From: Pseudonocardia parietis | GTDB lineage: Bacteria > Actinomycetota > Actinomycetes > Mycobacteriales > Pseudonocardiaceae | Direction: 5' to 3' | NCBI RefSeq assembly: GCF_017876315.1 | Contig: NZ_JAGINU010000004.1 | Coordinates: 372,001 to 436,000 of the forward strand | Length of the DNA: 64,000 bases | Shown here: one piece after another, positions 32,301-41,485 of the stretch | Layout: each line of letters begins with the position of its first letter | Position numbering within the stretch: position 1 is the stretch's first letter | Made by a program: the position numbers and the translations under genes | Notes under the pieces: generated by a model | Databases searched by the model: none | What the model was told of the DNA's origin: nothing | The model's input: the letters and a program-made list of their open reading frames with translations, nothing else

Positions 32301-33638
32301 ATGAGTGAGAACACGCTGCCGGTCGTGGTGGTCGGAGCCGGACCGGTCGGGCTCGCCGCCGCCGCGCACCTGCTCGACCGCGGACTGGAACCGCTGGTGC
32401 TGGAGGCGGGTGAACAGGCCGGTGCGCAGGTGCGGGAGTGGCACAACGTGCGGCTGTTCTCCCGGTGGGCCGAAGTGGTCGACCCGGTGGCGGAGAAGCT
32501 GCTGGCCCCGACCGGATGGACGCACCCGGACCCGCAGACCTACGCGACCGGGCAGCAGTGGGCGCAGCGCTACCTGCAGCCCCTGGCCGAGGTGCTGGGT
32601 AGCCGGGTGCGGTTCAGCAGCCGGGTGTCCGGTGTCGCCCGGCGCGGGCGGGACCGGGTGGTCGACGCCGGACGTGAGACCGAACCGCTGACCGTGCACG
32701 TGCAGACCGCGGCGGGGGAGGAGCGGATCCTGGCCCGCGCGGTGGTGGACGCCTCGGGGACCTGGGGTTCGCCGAATCCGCTCGGCGCGGACGGGTTGCC
32801 CGCTGCGGGCGAGCGCGCCGCGGCCGACCGGATCGCCTACCAGGTGCCGGACCTGGCCGATCCGGCTGTGCGGGCCCGCTACGCCGGCAAGCGGGTCGCG
32901 GTGGCCGGCAGTGGGCACTCGGCACTGACCGCACTGGTGGCGTTCGCCGAGCTGGCCGAGACCGCGCCGGGCACGCACGTGGACTGGCTGCTGCGCCGTG
33001 GACAGGTCGGTGACACCTTCGGCGGTGGGGAGGCCGACCAGCTCCCTGCCCGCGGGGCGCTGGGCCGGCGCGCCGCGGCCGCGGTCGAGGCCGGGCACGT
33101 CAGCACCGTGACCGGGTTCCGCACCACCGCGGTCGAGCAGACCGGCGACGGGCTCGTGCTCGAGTCCCTCGACGGGCGCCGGCTCGCTCCGGTCGAGGAG
33201 GTCGTGGTGCTGACCGGGTTCCGCCCGGACCTGTCGTGGCTCTCGGAGGTGCGCCTGGACCTGGACCCGACCCTGCAGGCCGCCCGGGCCCTGGCACCGT
33301 TGATCGACCCGAACGTGCACTCCTGCGGCACGGTCTACCCACACGGCGCCCGCGAGCTGACCCAACCCGAACCCGGGGTGTTCGTGGTCGGGATGAAGTC
33401 CTACGGCCGCGCACCCACGTTCCTGGCGATGACCGGCTACGAGCAGGTCCGCTCCGTCGCCGCCGCACTGGCCGGCGACCACGAGGCCGCCGAGCGGGTC
33501 GAACTGGTACTGCCCGACACCGGCGTCTGCGGCGGCGCAGGACTGTTCGACGACCCCACCGCCGCGACCGAAGCCGCCGAGGGCGGCTGCTGCGGCCCGG
33601 CCGAACCGGTCGAGCAGACCGCACCGGCGCGAGCCTGA
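32301..33638 (+). CDS. FAD-dependent oxidoreductase with Cys-rich tail
   Basis: A 445-residue flavoprotein: FAD motif VVVVGAGPVGLAAAAHLLDRG, second nucleotide motif RVAVAGSGHSALTALV near residue 200, and VVLTGFRPDLSWLSEV near 305. The C-terminal tail is Cys-rich (VCGGAGLF ... GGCCGPAEP), a possible metalloid-binding site. Such proteins recur in actinobacterial ars clusters but their reaction is not settled. GGAGG lies 5 nt before ATG 32301. It is followed by an MFS pump and ArsM. Confidence 0.78.
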   Translation: MSENTLPVVVVGAGPVGLAAAAHLLDRGLEPLVLEAGEQAGAQVREWHNVRLFSRWAEVVDPVAEKLLAPTGWTHPDPQTYATGQQWAQRYLQPLAEVLGSRVRFSSRVSGVARRGRDRVVDAGRETEPLTVHVQTAAGEERILARAVVDASGTWGSPNPLGADGLPAAGERAAADRIAYQVPDLADPAVRARYAGKRVAVAGSGHSALTALVAFAELAETAPGTHVDWLLRRGQVGDTFGGGEADQLPARGALGRRAAAAVEAGHVSTVTGFRTTAVEQTGDGLVLESLDGRRLAPVEEVVVLTGFRPDLSWLSEVRLDLDPTLQAARALAPLIDPNVHSCGTVYPHGARELTQPEPGVFVVGMKSYGRAPTFLAMTGYEQVRSVAAALAGDHEAAERVELVLPDTGVCGGAGLFDDPTAATEAAEGGCCGPAEPVEQTAPARA

Positions 33639-33712
33639 CCGACCGACCGCTGTCCAGCCCGGCGCGGCCCGCTGCCGCAGGCCGCGCCGGGCCTGCCGGA
33701 AGGCCACCGCGA

Positions 33713-35026
33713 ATGCCCTCTGTCGAAACGACTGCCGCGCCCGGCTCGCTGAGCCGCGGCGGGCTGCGTCGGGTGCTGGCCGTGCTGTGCGTGACCGAGA
33801 TCGTCAGCTGGGGCGTGCTCTACTACGCCTTCCCGGTGCTGGCCCCGGCCATCGCCGCCGACACCGGCTGGTCGATCTCGATGATCACCGCCGGGTTCTC
33901 CACCGGGCTGGTGGTCTCGGCGCTGGTCGGGATCCCGGCCGGGCGATGGCTGGACCGGATCGGGCCGCGCCCGGTCATGACCGCCGGCTCGATCCTGGGC
34001 GTGCCGGCCGTCGTCGCGATCGCATGGGCGCCGACCCTGCCGCTGTTCTTCGCCGCGTGGGTACTGGCCGGGGTGGCCATGGCCGGCACCCTCTACCCGC
34101 CCGCATTCGCCGCGCTGACCCGCTGGTGGGGACCCCGGCGAGTCCGCGCGTTGACCGCACTGACCTTGCTGGCCGGACTGGCCTCCACGATCTTCGCCCC
34201 ACTCACCGCGGGACTGCTCACCGGGCTGGACTGGCGCAACACCTACCTCGTCCTCGCCGTCATTCTCGCCGTGATCACCGTTCCCGCGCACCTGTTCGGC
34301 CTACGCGGGCCCTGGCCCGACCACGACCAGACAGCCGAGAGCGACCAGGCCGCCGGCTCGCCGCACGCCCCGCGCGAGATCGTGCGCAGCCGCGCGTTCT
34401 GGCTGCTCGTGCCGGCCATCGCACTCGGCACATTCTCCGCGTTCGCGGTCGTGGTCAACCAAGTCCCACTGCTGATCGAACGCGGCCTGTCCACCACCGA
34501 AGCCGCCTGGGCACTCGGACTCGGCGGGCTCGGCCAGGTCCTCGGCCGCCTCGGCTACGGGCGCCTGGCCGCCGCGTTGTCGGTGCGGATGCGTGCCGTG
34601 GTGATCCTCGCCCTCTCCGCTGCGGCGACCCTGCTGCTCGGGCTGCTCCCCGGCCCCGAGGTCCTGCTCGTCGCCGCAGCGATGCTCGCCGGCGCCGCCC
34701 GCGGAGTGTTCACCCTGCTCCAGGCCACCGCGATCAGCGACCGCTGGGGCGCAGCCCACTACGGACGGCTCAACGGACTACTTTCCGCACCGGCGATGAT
34801 CGCCACCGCCCTCGCCCCGTGGGCCGGTGCCGCCCTCGCCGTCGCCCTCGGCGGCTACCCCGCCGTGTTCATTCTGCTCGCCGCCATCGCCGCCCTGGCC
34901 GCGGGCCTGGCCACCGGCACCGTTCCCCGCCCCGCCCGCTTCGACGACACCGTGCCCCGACACGCCGACGTCTCGTCCCCGCAGCCGACCACCACGGCCG
35001 GCTCGGACGAGGTGGATCACCGCTGA
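33713..35026 (+). CDS. MFS transporter, arsenic-cluster type
   Basis: A 437-residue 12-TM protein: GIPAGRWLDRIGPRPVM signature loop, GWSISMITAGFSTGLVVSAL near TM2, and YGRLNGLLSAPAMIATALAP in the second half. It lies between a flavoprotein and arsM, all reading in one direction. It may export methylated or other organoarsenicals, as ArsJ or ArsK do, but the specific family cannot be fixed by eye. GGAAGG precedes ATG 33713. Confidence 0.75.
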   Translation: MPSVETTAAPGSLSRGGLRRVLAVLCVTEIVSWGVLYYAFPVLAPAIAADTGWSISMITAGFSTGLVVSALVGIPAGRWLDRIGPRPVMTAGSILGVPAVVAIAWAPTLPLFFAAWVLAGVAMAGTLYPPAFAALTRWWGPRRVRALTALTLLAGLASTIFAPLTAGLLTGLDWRNTYLVLAVILAVITVPAHLFGLRGPWPDHDQTAESDQAAGSPHAPREIVRSRAFWLLVPAIALGTFSAFAVVVNQVPLLIERGLSTTEAAWALGLGGLGQVLGRLGYGRLAAALSVRMRAVVILALSAAATLLLGLLPGPEVLLVAAAMLAGAARGVFTLLQATAISDRWGAAHYGRLNGLLSAPAMIATALAPWAGAALAVALGGYPAVFILLAAIAALAAGLATGTVPRPARFDDTVPRHADVSSPQPTTTAGSDEVDHR

Positions 35027-35048
35027 TCCCGGCCACGGAGGTACAGCC

Positions 35049-35873
35049 ATGTCCCCACACACCACCCCACCCGCCGGCCGACCGGACACGCCGGAGCCGC
35101 CCATCCGGGAGATAGTGCGCGAGCACTACGCTGCCGCCGCGCGCCATTCCGCAGCCGGAGACTACGAGCAGGCGCTGCAGGCCGAGCAGCAGTTCGACCA
35201 GCCCGGATACGAGGCGAACTGCTGCGGCACCACCGGAACCACCGCCGTGTACGGGGGTCATCTCTATGGCGACGAGGCGGGCGAGACTCTCGCTGCGGCG
35301 CTCTCGGCGTCACTGGGCTGCGGGGTCCCGACCGCGGTCGCCGACCTGCATTCGGGCGAGACGGTGCTCGACCTCGGCTCCGGTGCCGGCGCCGACGTCC
35401 TGATCTCCGCCCGCCGGGTCGGGCCGCGCGGCCGGGTGATCGGGCTGGACATGACCCCGGAGATGCTGGAGCTCGCCCGCCGCAACGCCGCTGCGGCCGG
35501 CGTCGACAACGTCGAGTTCGTCCACGGCTACCTCGAGCAGATCCCGCTGCCCGACGACTCGGTCGACGTCGTCCTGTCCAACTGCGTGATCAACCTGGCC
35601 GCCGACAAGACCGTCGTGCTCGCCGAAGCCGCCCGGGTCCTACGTCCGGGCGGGCGGTTCGCCGTCTCCGACATCATCGCCGACACCGACATCGACCAGG
35701 CCACGCGCGATGACCCGCAACAGTGGACCGGCTGCATCGCCGGCGCGCTCACTCACCGGCAGTTCACCCACGCCCTGCATCTGGCCGGGTTCGTCGACGT
35801 CGAGATCGCCGAGACCCACCGGGTCCACCCCCGCGCAGTGGCCGCGATTGTGCGCGCCCACACCCCGGGGTGA
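35049..35873 (+). CDS. arsM: ArsM arsenite methyltransferase
   Basis: A 274-residue SAM methyltransferase. Motif I VLDLGSGAGADVLISARRVG, then GLDMTPEMLELARRN, and SNCVINLAADK. ArsM cysteines are visible in YEANCCGTTG (about 60), SNCVINL (about 178) and WTGCIAGAL (about 227), the thiols that coordinate As(III). It methylates arsenite to less charged or volatile products. GGAGG ribosome site at about 8 nt. Confidence 0.9.
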   Translation: MSPHTTPPAGRPDTPEPPIREIVREHYAAAARHSAAGDYEQALQAEQQFDQPGYEANCCGTTGTTAVYGGHLYGDEAGETLAAALSASLGCGVPTAVADLHSGETVLDLGSGAGADVLISARRVGPRGRVIGLDMTPEMLELARRNAAAAGVDNVEFVHGYLEQIPLPDDSVDVVLSNCVINLAADKTVVLAEAARVLRPGGRFAVSDIIADTDIDQATRDDPQQWTGCIAGALTHRQFTHALHLAGFVDVEIAETHRVHPRAVAAIVRAHTPG

Positions 35874-35971
35874 TGGGACGTGACCGCCTGGGTGGGCTTC
35901 GGAGGGGCTGAGGAGGCCGCCGGTGGCGTCGTGGATCAGGTCCGCGTCCCCGGCTTGCCGGATCCTGCACC

Positions 35972-36439
35972 TCACTCGGGTGCGGCACGCCTGGTGTCGT
36001 CCGTGGTGGCCGGCGGCTCGCAGCGCGAGAGGAGATTGCCGTCGCGGCTGATGAGTTTCGGGTTGTCGGCGTGCTCGAGCCGCAGGAGTTGGTGCAGCAT
36101 CCCGTCGAGGCTGAGCGCGTCGTTGATCTGGTCGACCAGGTCGGGTTCGAGCCGGTACCAGCTCCATGTGCCGCGTCGTTCCCTCGACATGACCCCGGCT
36201 TTGACCAGCACGCTCAGGTGGTGGCTCAAGGTCGATTGCGGCTGGGGGAAGGCTTCGATGAGGTCGCAGAAGCAGAGCTCGGCGTCGGGGGCCTGGCGGG
36301 CCAGGCCGACCAGCTGGAGCCGTAGCGGGTCGGCGAGTGCCTTGAACAGCTCGGCGGCGGCACCGGCCACGGTCTCGACGCCGTCGAGCGGTTGATCCTC
36401 GACGAGATCGGCGGCGTGCGAGCTGAGCTGTTCTCCCAT
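35972..36439 (-). CDS. ArsR-family repressor
   Basis: A 155-residue ArsR protein: ALADPLRLQLVGLARQAP, the metal-binding loop ELCFCDLIEAFPQPQS (Cys-x-Cys, like the classical ELCVCDL), recognition helix STLSHHLSVLVKAGVM and wing ERRGTWSWYRLEP. It is convergent with arsM and follows the pst operon on the minus strand. No ribosome site is visible and GTATCC lies just upstream of the ATG, suggesting a leaderless transcript. Confidence 0.86.
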   Translation of the reverse strand: MGEQLSSHAADLVEDQPLDGVETVAGAAAELFKALADPLRLQLVGLARQAPDAELCFCDLIEAFPQPQSTLSHHLSVLVKAGVMSRERRGTWSWYRLEPDLVDQINDALSLDGMLHQLLRLEHADNPKLISRDGNLLSRCEPPATTDDTRRAAPE

Positions 36440-36464
36440 CGCGGTCGAGGATACTGGGTGATGC

Positions 36465-37238
36465 TCAGGAGTTCGGCGAGATGGTCAGCTGATAGCCGAG
36501 TCCGCGTACCGCTTCGATGCGGACGTCGGCTCCGGCGGCGGCGAGCCGGCGGCGCAGGCGCGTGATGTGCACGCTCAGGGAGTTGTCCGAGCCGGATGTC
36601 TGGTCCCCCCAGATGGCGGTGACGAGTTCGCGGCGGCTGACCACGGCGTCCGGACGCGCGGCGAGGTAGCGCAGCACCAGGTGTTCGCGCAGCGGCAGCC
36701 GGATCGGTGTGTCGTCGAGCCACATCCGTGGGGCGACGCTGTCGATGCGCAGCCGGCCCAGCTGGATCGGCAGCGGGCGGGCCGCGAGGGGCCGTGGCGC
36801 GCCGAGGGCGGCGCTGAGCAGGGCGAGCAAGGCGCTCGGTTCGAAGGGGCGGGCGGTGACGGTGGCGCCCCGGGCGGCGGCCTGCGCCGCCAGCTCGCCG
36901 TCGTCGCGACCGACCCCGACAATGACCCGCACCCCGGGGTCGAGCGTGTGCAGCACGTCGAGGAAGTCCGCCGGGCTCAACCGCCCCCCGGCGGGGGCGA
37001 GCACGACCGCATCCGGGCAGGTGCGCCCGGCCACCAGCAGCGCTGCGGCCGTGTCGTGCACCGGGTGCAGGTCGACGGGTTGGCCGGTCAGGGCCCGTGC
37101 GACCTGCTCGGCGGTGTGTTCGTCGGCGACGAGCAGCACCGCCGCCGGCCCTGTGCGCCCGCCGGCGTCGGCCAGGCAGGCTCGGCGGCGGATCTGCACG
37201 GGAGAACGGCCGTCGGTCTCCCAGGTCTCGGTCATCAT
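36465..37238 (-). CDS. PhoB/OmpR-like regulator with degenerate receiver
   Basis: A 257-residue protein: a receiver-like domain at residues about 30-140 and an OmpR/PhoB winged helix at about 155-250 (LREHLVLRYLAARPDAVVSR, SVHITRLRRRLAAAG, VEAVRGLGYQL). The position of the phospho-accepting Asp reads DAVVLAPAG, Ala where Asp is expected, so the receiver cannot be phosphorylated in the usual way. It is the last gene after pstB, so it probably controls phosphate or arsenate genes with a ligand or by level rather than a kinase. Confidence 0.78.
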   Translation of the reverse strand: MMTETWETDGRSPVQIRRRACLADAGGRTGPAAVLLVADEHTAEQVARALTGQPVDLHPVHDTAAALLVAGRTCPDAVVLAPAGGRLSPADFLDVLHTLDPGVRVIVGVGRDDGELAAQAAARGATVTARPFEPSALLALLSAALGAPRPLAARPLPIQLGRLRIDSVAPRMWLDDTPIRLPLREHLVLRYLAARPDAVVSRRELVTAIWGDQTSGSDNSLSVHITRLRRRLAAAGADVRIEAVRGLGYQLTISPNS

Positions 37239-37248
37239 CGCGGCTTCC

Positions 37249-38115
37249 TCAGCCGAACTTGCCCGAGATGTAGTCCTCCGTGCGCTTGTCGGCCGGGTCC
37301 TCGAAGATCTTCAGGGTTCGGTCGAACTCGACCAGGGTGCCGACGCGGTCGCCGTGCTCGTCGGGTTGGGCGGTGAAGAACGCCGTGCTGTGCGAGACGC
37401 GGGCCGCCTGCTGCATGTTGTGGGTGACGATCACGATGGTGAAGTCCTGCACGAGCTCACCCATCAGGTCTTCGATCTTGGATGTCGCGATCGGGTCGAG
37501 CGCCGAGCAGGGCTCGTCCATCAGCAGCACGTCCGGCCGGGTCGCGATGGCCCGGGCGATACACAGACGCTGTTGCTGTCCACCGGAGAGGCCGTAGGCG
37601 TTCTGCTTGAGCTTGTCCTTGACCTCGTCCCACAGCGCGGCGCCGCGTAGGGCTTGCTCGACGGTGTCGTCGAGGTGGTCCTTGGCGCCGGTGACGCGGG
37701 GGCCGTAGGCGACGTTGTCATAGATCGACTTGGGGAACGGGTTCGGCTTCTGGAAGACCATGCCGATCCGGCGGCGGACCTCGATCTCGTCGACGCCGGG
37801 CCCGTAGATGTCGGTGCCGTGGTAGGTCACGCGCCCTTCGACCCGCGCGCCGGGGACCAGGTCGTTCATCCGGTTCAGGCAGCGCAGCACGGTGGACTTC
37901 CCGCAGCCCGACGGCCCGATCAGCGCGGTGATCCGGCGGTCGTCGAACTGCAGATCGACGTCGCGGACGGCGAGGAAGTCGCCGTAGTAGACGTGCAGGT
38001 TCTCCGTCGCCATCGCGGCACCGGCCGAACGTGGCTGTTCGGGCGCTCGGTCACCGATCGCGAGGTGGATACCGGCGGTGTCCTGGGCGGTCCCGGGTGG
38101 GGAGGTGGGGCTCAT
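37249..38115 (-). CDS. pstB: PstB phosphate ABC transporter ATPase
   Basis: A 288-residue ABC ATPase: Walker A GPSGCGKSTVLR, Q-loop MVFQKPNPFPKSIYDNVAYG, signature LSGGQQQRLCIAR, Walker B LLMDEPCSALDP and H-loop VTHNMQQAARVSH, all diagnostic of PstB. The N-terminal 35 residues are an extra Pro-rich extension. AAAGGA precedes the ATG. Part of pstSCAB, coupled by short spacing. Confidence 0.94.
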   Translation of the reverse strand: MSPTSPPGTAQDTAGIHLAIGDRAPEQPRSAGAAMATENLHVYYGDFLAVRDVDLQFDDRRITALIGPSGCGKSTVLRCLNRMNDLVPGARVEGRVTYHGTDIYGPGVDEIEVRRRIGMVFQKPNPFPKSIYDNVAYGPRVTGAKDHLDDTVEQALRGAALWDEVKDKLKQNAYGLSGGQQQRLCIARAIATRPDVLLMDEPCSALDPIATSKIEDLMGELVQDFTIVIVTHNMQQAARVSHSTAFFTAQPDEHGDRVGTLVEFDRTLKIFEDPADKRTEDYISGKFG

Positions 38116-38135
38116 GTGCTGGTCCTTTCCGGGGT

Positions 38136-39041
38136 TCACCATCGACGTGCGAACCGGTTGCGCAGCACGATCGCGGTGCCGTTGAGCGCCAGCAGGATGA
38201 CGATCAGCAGCAGGATCGCGGCGTAGGTCAGGGGGATGAACGCTTCGCGGGACTGGAGGGCGAAGTTGAAGATCTGGACGGGCATGACGGTGTAGCGGGA
38301 GAACAACCCGTCGGGGGTGAAGGTGATGAACGTGGTCGCGCCGACCAGGATCAGCGGTGCGGCTTCTCCGACGGCCCGCGACAGCGCCAGGATGGAGCCG
38401 GTCGCGATCCCGGGCACCGCGGCGGGCAGCAGCTGGCGCCACACCGTCTGCCAGCGGGTGGCCCCGACGGCCAGTGAGCCGTCGCGGATCTCGCGCGGGA
38501 CCGCGCGCAACGACTCGCGGGTCGCGATGATCACCACCGGCAGGATGAGCAGGGCCAGGGCGATCGAGCCCGACAGTGCGACGGCGCCGAAGTTCAGCGG
38601 TGCCCGCACCACGAAGGCCAGCACCAGGATCCCGAAGATGATCGACGGGACGGCGGCCAGGTTCTGCACGTTGAGCTCGATCGCCCGGTTGAACCAGCGC
38701 CGGGGGTCGGCGTACTCCTCGAGGTAGATCGCTGCGGCGATGCCCAGCGGCAGCGCGATCAGCGCGGTGACCCCGACGACGAGGAGCGTGCCGACGATGG
38801 CCGGCTGCACGCCGGCGGTCGCCGGGCGGATCGTCGAGGGCGCCTGGGTGATCAGGTTCGCATCCAGCCTGCTCACCCCGGAGACCACGATGGTGATCAG
38901 CACGTAGAACAGGAACAGCGCGGCCACCAGCAGGCACGCCCACAGCACGCAGACGAACACCGTGGAGGCCACATCGCGGCGCCGCCGGTCCGGGGTCAGC
39001 GCGCGGGCGGGCGTGGTGCGGGCGGTGTCGGTAGCAGTCAT
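38136..39041 (-). CDS. pstA: PstA phosphate permease
   Basis: A 301-residue, six-TM ABC permease. The EAA-type cytoplasmic loop and VGEAAPLILVGATTFITF are PstA-typical. The start overlaps the pstC stop by one base (TGATG). It forms the channel with PstC. Confidence 0.92.
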   Translation of the reverse strand: MTATDTARTTPARALTPDRRRRDVASTVFVCVLWACLLVAALFLFYVLITIVVSGVSRLDANLITQAPSTIRPATAGVQPAIVGTLLVVGVTALIALPLGIAAAIYLEEYADPRRWFNRAIELNVQNLAAVPSIIFGILVLAFVVRAPLNFGAVALSGSIALALLILPVVIIATRESLRAVPREIRDGSLAVGATRWQTVWRQLLPAAVPGIATGSILALSRAVGEAAPLILVGATTFITFTPDGLFSRYTVMPVQIFNFALQSREAFIPLTYAAILLLIVILLALNGTAIVLRNRFARRW

Positions 39042-40000
39042 CAGTACACCTGCCGGAAGCGGCGGACCAGCCGGATGCTGATCAGGTTGATCGTCAGGGT
39101 GATCACGAACAGCAGCGCTCCCACGGCGAACAGCGAGTAGTAGACGGGGCTGCCTTGGGGGGCGTCGCCGCTGGCGATCTGGGCGATGAACGCGGTCATC
39201 GTCTGGGCCTCGTCGCGGGGATCAGCGGTGAGGCGGGCCAGGTTGCCGCCGGCGACGGCGAGGATCATGGTCTCGCCGACCGCCCGGGACAGCCCCAGCA
39301 CGATCGCGGCGATGATCCCGGACAGCGCCGCCGGGAAAACCACCTGCAGGGTGGTGATCCGCCGGTTGGCGCCGAGGGCATACGAGCCCGCGCGCAGCGC
39401 TTGGGGTACTGCCGACATCGCGTCCTCGGACAGCGACGCGACCGTCGGGACGATCATGAATCCCATGACGATCCCGGCGACGAGCAGGTTGTAGATGTTC
39501 GGGATCCCCAGCAGTGGTTGCAGGATCGGGGTGAGCGCGGTCAGGGCGAGGAACCCGTAGACCACCGTCGGGATGCCCGCCAGCAGCTCCAGGACCGGCT
39601 TGATGACCTTGCGGGCCCGCACGGTGGCGTACTCGGACAGGAACATCGCGATGCCCAGCCCGACCGGGATCGCCACGGCCAGGGCGATGCCGGTGGCCAT
39701 GAACGTCGCCGAGACCAGGGGCAGCACGCCCCAGTCCTTGTCCCAGGAGTACTTGTCGCCGAACGAGGCGGTCCAGGTGGTGCCGGTGAGGAACTCGATC
39801 GGGCTGACGTGGGCGAAGAAGGTGAACAGCGGGACGACGAGGGCGACGATGATGCCCACCGTCACCAGCACCGACAGGCCGGCCGCGGCGGCCAGCAGGC
39901 TCTCGATGATCTTCTCGCCGACCCGGGGTGAGCGGGGGGTCAGGTCACGGCCGGAGCCGCCCGCGCTCGAGCGCGGGCGGCCGGCGGTGGTCACCGCCAT
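39041..40000 (-). CDS. pstC: PstC phosphate permease
   Basis: A 319-residue, six-TM permease: GIPTVVYGFLALTALTPILQ, ALGANRRITTLQVVFPAALS and LSRAVGETMILAVAGG are PstC signatures. It follows pstS with 4 bp between. It pairs with PstA and PstB to import phosphate against gradient, and to discriminate against arsenate when paired with a selective PstS. Confidence 0.92.
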   Translation of the reverse strand: MAVTTAGRPRSSAGGSGRDLTPRSPRVGEKIIESLLAAAAGLSVLVTVGIIVALVVPLFTFFAHVSPIEFLTGTTWTASFGDKYSWDKDWGVLPLVSATFMATGIALAVAIPVGLGIAMFLSEYATVRARKVIKPVLELLAGIPTVVYGFLALTALTPILQPLLGIPNIYNLLVAGIVMGFMIVPTVASLSEDAMSAVPQALRAGSYALGANRRITTLQVVFPAALSGIIAAIVLGLSRAVGETMILAVAGGNLARLTADPRDEAQTMTAFIAQIASGDAPQGSPVYYSLFAVGALLFVITLTINLISIRLVRRFRQVY

Positions 40001-40004
40001 CGGC

Positions 40005-40976
40005 TCAGCCTCCGGCCTGCTGGCGCAGCTGGTCCAGCTTGGCGGTGGAGTCCTGCTTCTGCTGGTCGGTCATCGGCACGAACTGCGCGGCCTGCACGAT
40101 CTCGTCGTTGCGCTGCAGGTAGAACTCCAGGAACGACACGACCTGCGGCTTGGCGAGCCCGGCGTCGGAGGCGTAGATGAACAGCGGCCGGCCCAGTGGG
40201 GTGTAGGAGCCGTCCTGGACCGTCTGTGCGGACGGGGCCACGCAGCCGTTGCCGCCGTCGACCTGCAGTGCCTTGAGCTGCTGCTGGTTCTCCTCGAAGT
40301 AGGAGAACCCGAAGTAGCCCAGCGCGCCCGGGGAGCCGGTGACGCCCTGGACGGTGACGTTGTCGTTCTCCGAGGGGCTGTAGTCGGTGCGCGATGCCCC
40401 CTCCTCACCGACGATCTCGTCGGTGAAGTAGTCGAAGGTGCCCGAGTCCGCGCCGGCCCCGAACAACTGCAGTGGCTCGGCCGGGAACGACGGGTCGACC
40501 TGGTTCCAGGTCGTGACCTGCGAGCCGGGCGCCCACATCGCGCGCAGCTGCTCCACGCTCAGGCAGTTGGCCCAGGTGTTGGCCGGGTTGACCACGACGG
40601 TCAGCGCGTCGTTGGCCACCTGCAGCTCCTGGAAGGCGATCCCGTTCGCCTCGCACTGCTGCCGCTCGGTGTCGGAGATCGGGCGCGAGGCGTTGGAGAT
40701 GTCGGTCTCGCCGTTGCAGAACTTCTGGAAGCCACCACCGGTCCCCGAGGTACCGACGGTGACGTTCACCTCGGGGTTCTCGCCCTGGTAGAGCTCCGCA
40801 GCCGCGGACGACAGCGGCTCCACCGTCGAGGACCCGTCGATCAGCACCGGCCCGGAGACCTGCTCACCCCCCGGCCCGTCCTGCTGCTGCGCACCGCCGC
40901 CACACGCCACCAGCGTCACGCTGGCAGCGACGGCGACCAGGGCAGCCGATGCCCTGCGCATGTGTCGAACACTCAC
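40005..40976 (-). CDS. pstS: PstS phosphate-binding lipoprotein
   Basis: A 323-residue lipoprotein: signal and lipobox VTLVACGGG near residue 25, then the PstS fold with phosphate-contact motifs IDGSSTVEPL, GTSGTGGGFQKFC, ISNASRPIS and ADSGTFDYF. It captures phosphate outside the membrane. The presence of pst inside an arsenic element suggests a version that takes phosphate in preference to arsenate; this cannot be judged from sequence. GTG start 40976 has GAGAGG upstream. Confidence 0.92.
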   Translation of the reverse strand: MSVRHMRRASAALVAVAASVTLVACGGGAQQQDGPGGEQVSGPVLIDGSSTVEPLSSAAAELYQGENPEVNVTVGTSGTGGGFQKFCNGETDISNASRPISDTERQQCEANGIAFQELQVANDALTVVVNPANTWANCLSVEQLRAMWAPGSQVTTWNQVDPSFPAEPLQLFGAGADSGTFDYFTDEIVGEEGASRTDYSPSENDNVTVQGVTGSPGALGYFGFSYFEENQQQLKALQVDGGNGCVAPSAQTVQDGSYTPLGRPLFIYASDAGLAKPQVVSFLEFYLQRNDEIVQAAQFVPMTDQQKQDSTAKLDQLRQQAGG

Positions 40977-41055
40977 GGACTTGGCCTCTCTCGTCGAGGT
41001 CGAGACGGCGCCCGTAGCTGTGAGCGTCCGCCGAAGACGCTTGGATCGAACAATG

Positions 41056-41077
41056 CCGATATGAATGCCGAGTGAAC
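41056..41077 (-). promoter_or_regulatory. PHO box upstream of pstS
   Basis: On the minus strand two 11-bp direct units, GTTCACTCGGC and ATTCATATCGG, match the actinobacterial PHO-box pattern (GTTCAnnnnnG repeats). It lies 80 bp before pstS, so host PhoP or the adjacent regulator could induce pst on phosphate shortage. Confidence 0.7.
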
Positions 41078-41139
41078 GTGGCCTGACTTCTCACTCCTGG
41101 ATCCACAACATTCGATCTAGGTGGCTCCGATCGGTGCGC

Positions 41140-41391
41140 TCACCGGGAGCGGGCGAGCTTGGCCAGCCCTGCTGCGGGCAGGCAGGCGAACGTCGCCACC
41201 CCACCCGCTGCGAGATCGGCGTCGCCGGCCAGGAGGCCCCACAGGGCCAGGGCGAGCGCGACCGCGACAATCGCCTGACCGAGGACGCGCGCGACCGGGT
41301 CCCTGACCGGCGTCGGTGGCCGGTCGCGGCGGGGGTGGCCGCGCCGTCGTGACATCGCGGTGCTGTCACCGACCTCGCCGGGGTCGTGCAT
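41140..41391 (-). CDS. Small membrane protein
   Basis: An 83-residue protein with a basic Pro-rich N-terminus and two hydrophobic helices (VLGQAIVAVALALALWGLLA, GGVATFACLPAAGLAKLA). ATG 41355 is an alternative start that removes the first 12 residues. It is divergent from the arsR at 41486, with an ATCGA-N6-TCGAT site between. Function unknown. Confidence 0.5.
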   Translation of the reverse strand: MHDPGEVGDSTAMSRRRGHPRRDRPPTPVRDPVARVLGQAIVAVALALALWGLLAGDADLAAGGVATFACLPAAGLAKLARSR

Positions 41392-41417
41392 GGGATCACT
41401 CCAGTCGTGCCGATAGA

Positions 41418-41433
41418 ATCGACAAAGCTCGAT
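41418..41433. promoter_or_regulatory. ArsR operator upstream of arsR-acr3
   Basis: ATCGA-N6-TCGAT, resembling the CATCGA/TCGATG palindromes at 32205-32271. It lies 53 bp before the arsR ATG; CAATATAGA just before the gene could hold the -10. Confidence 0.55.
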
Positions 41434-41485
41434 CCAGTGATCCTGCGAGGTTGCACTCTGCTTCGACGGACGTCAATATAGAAGC

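Noticed and set aside
31668..33707. 679-residue minus-strand frame opposite the flavoprotein at 32301
   Set aside because: Antisense shadow; low-complexity Gly/Arg/His protein, no motifs, while the plus strand has a full flavoprotein.
39573..41075. 500-residue plus-strand frame opposite pstC/pstS
   Set aside because: Shadow; the minus strand has complete Pst proteins.
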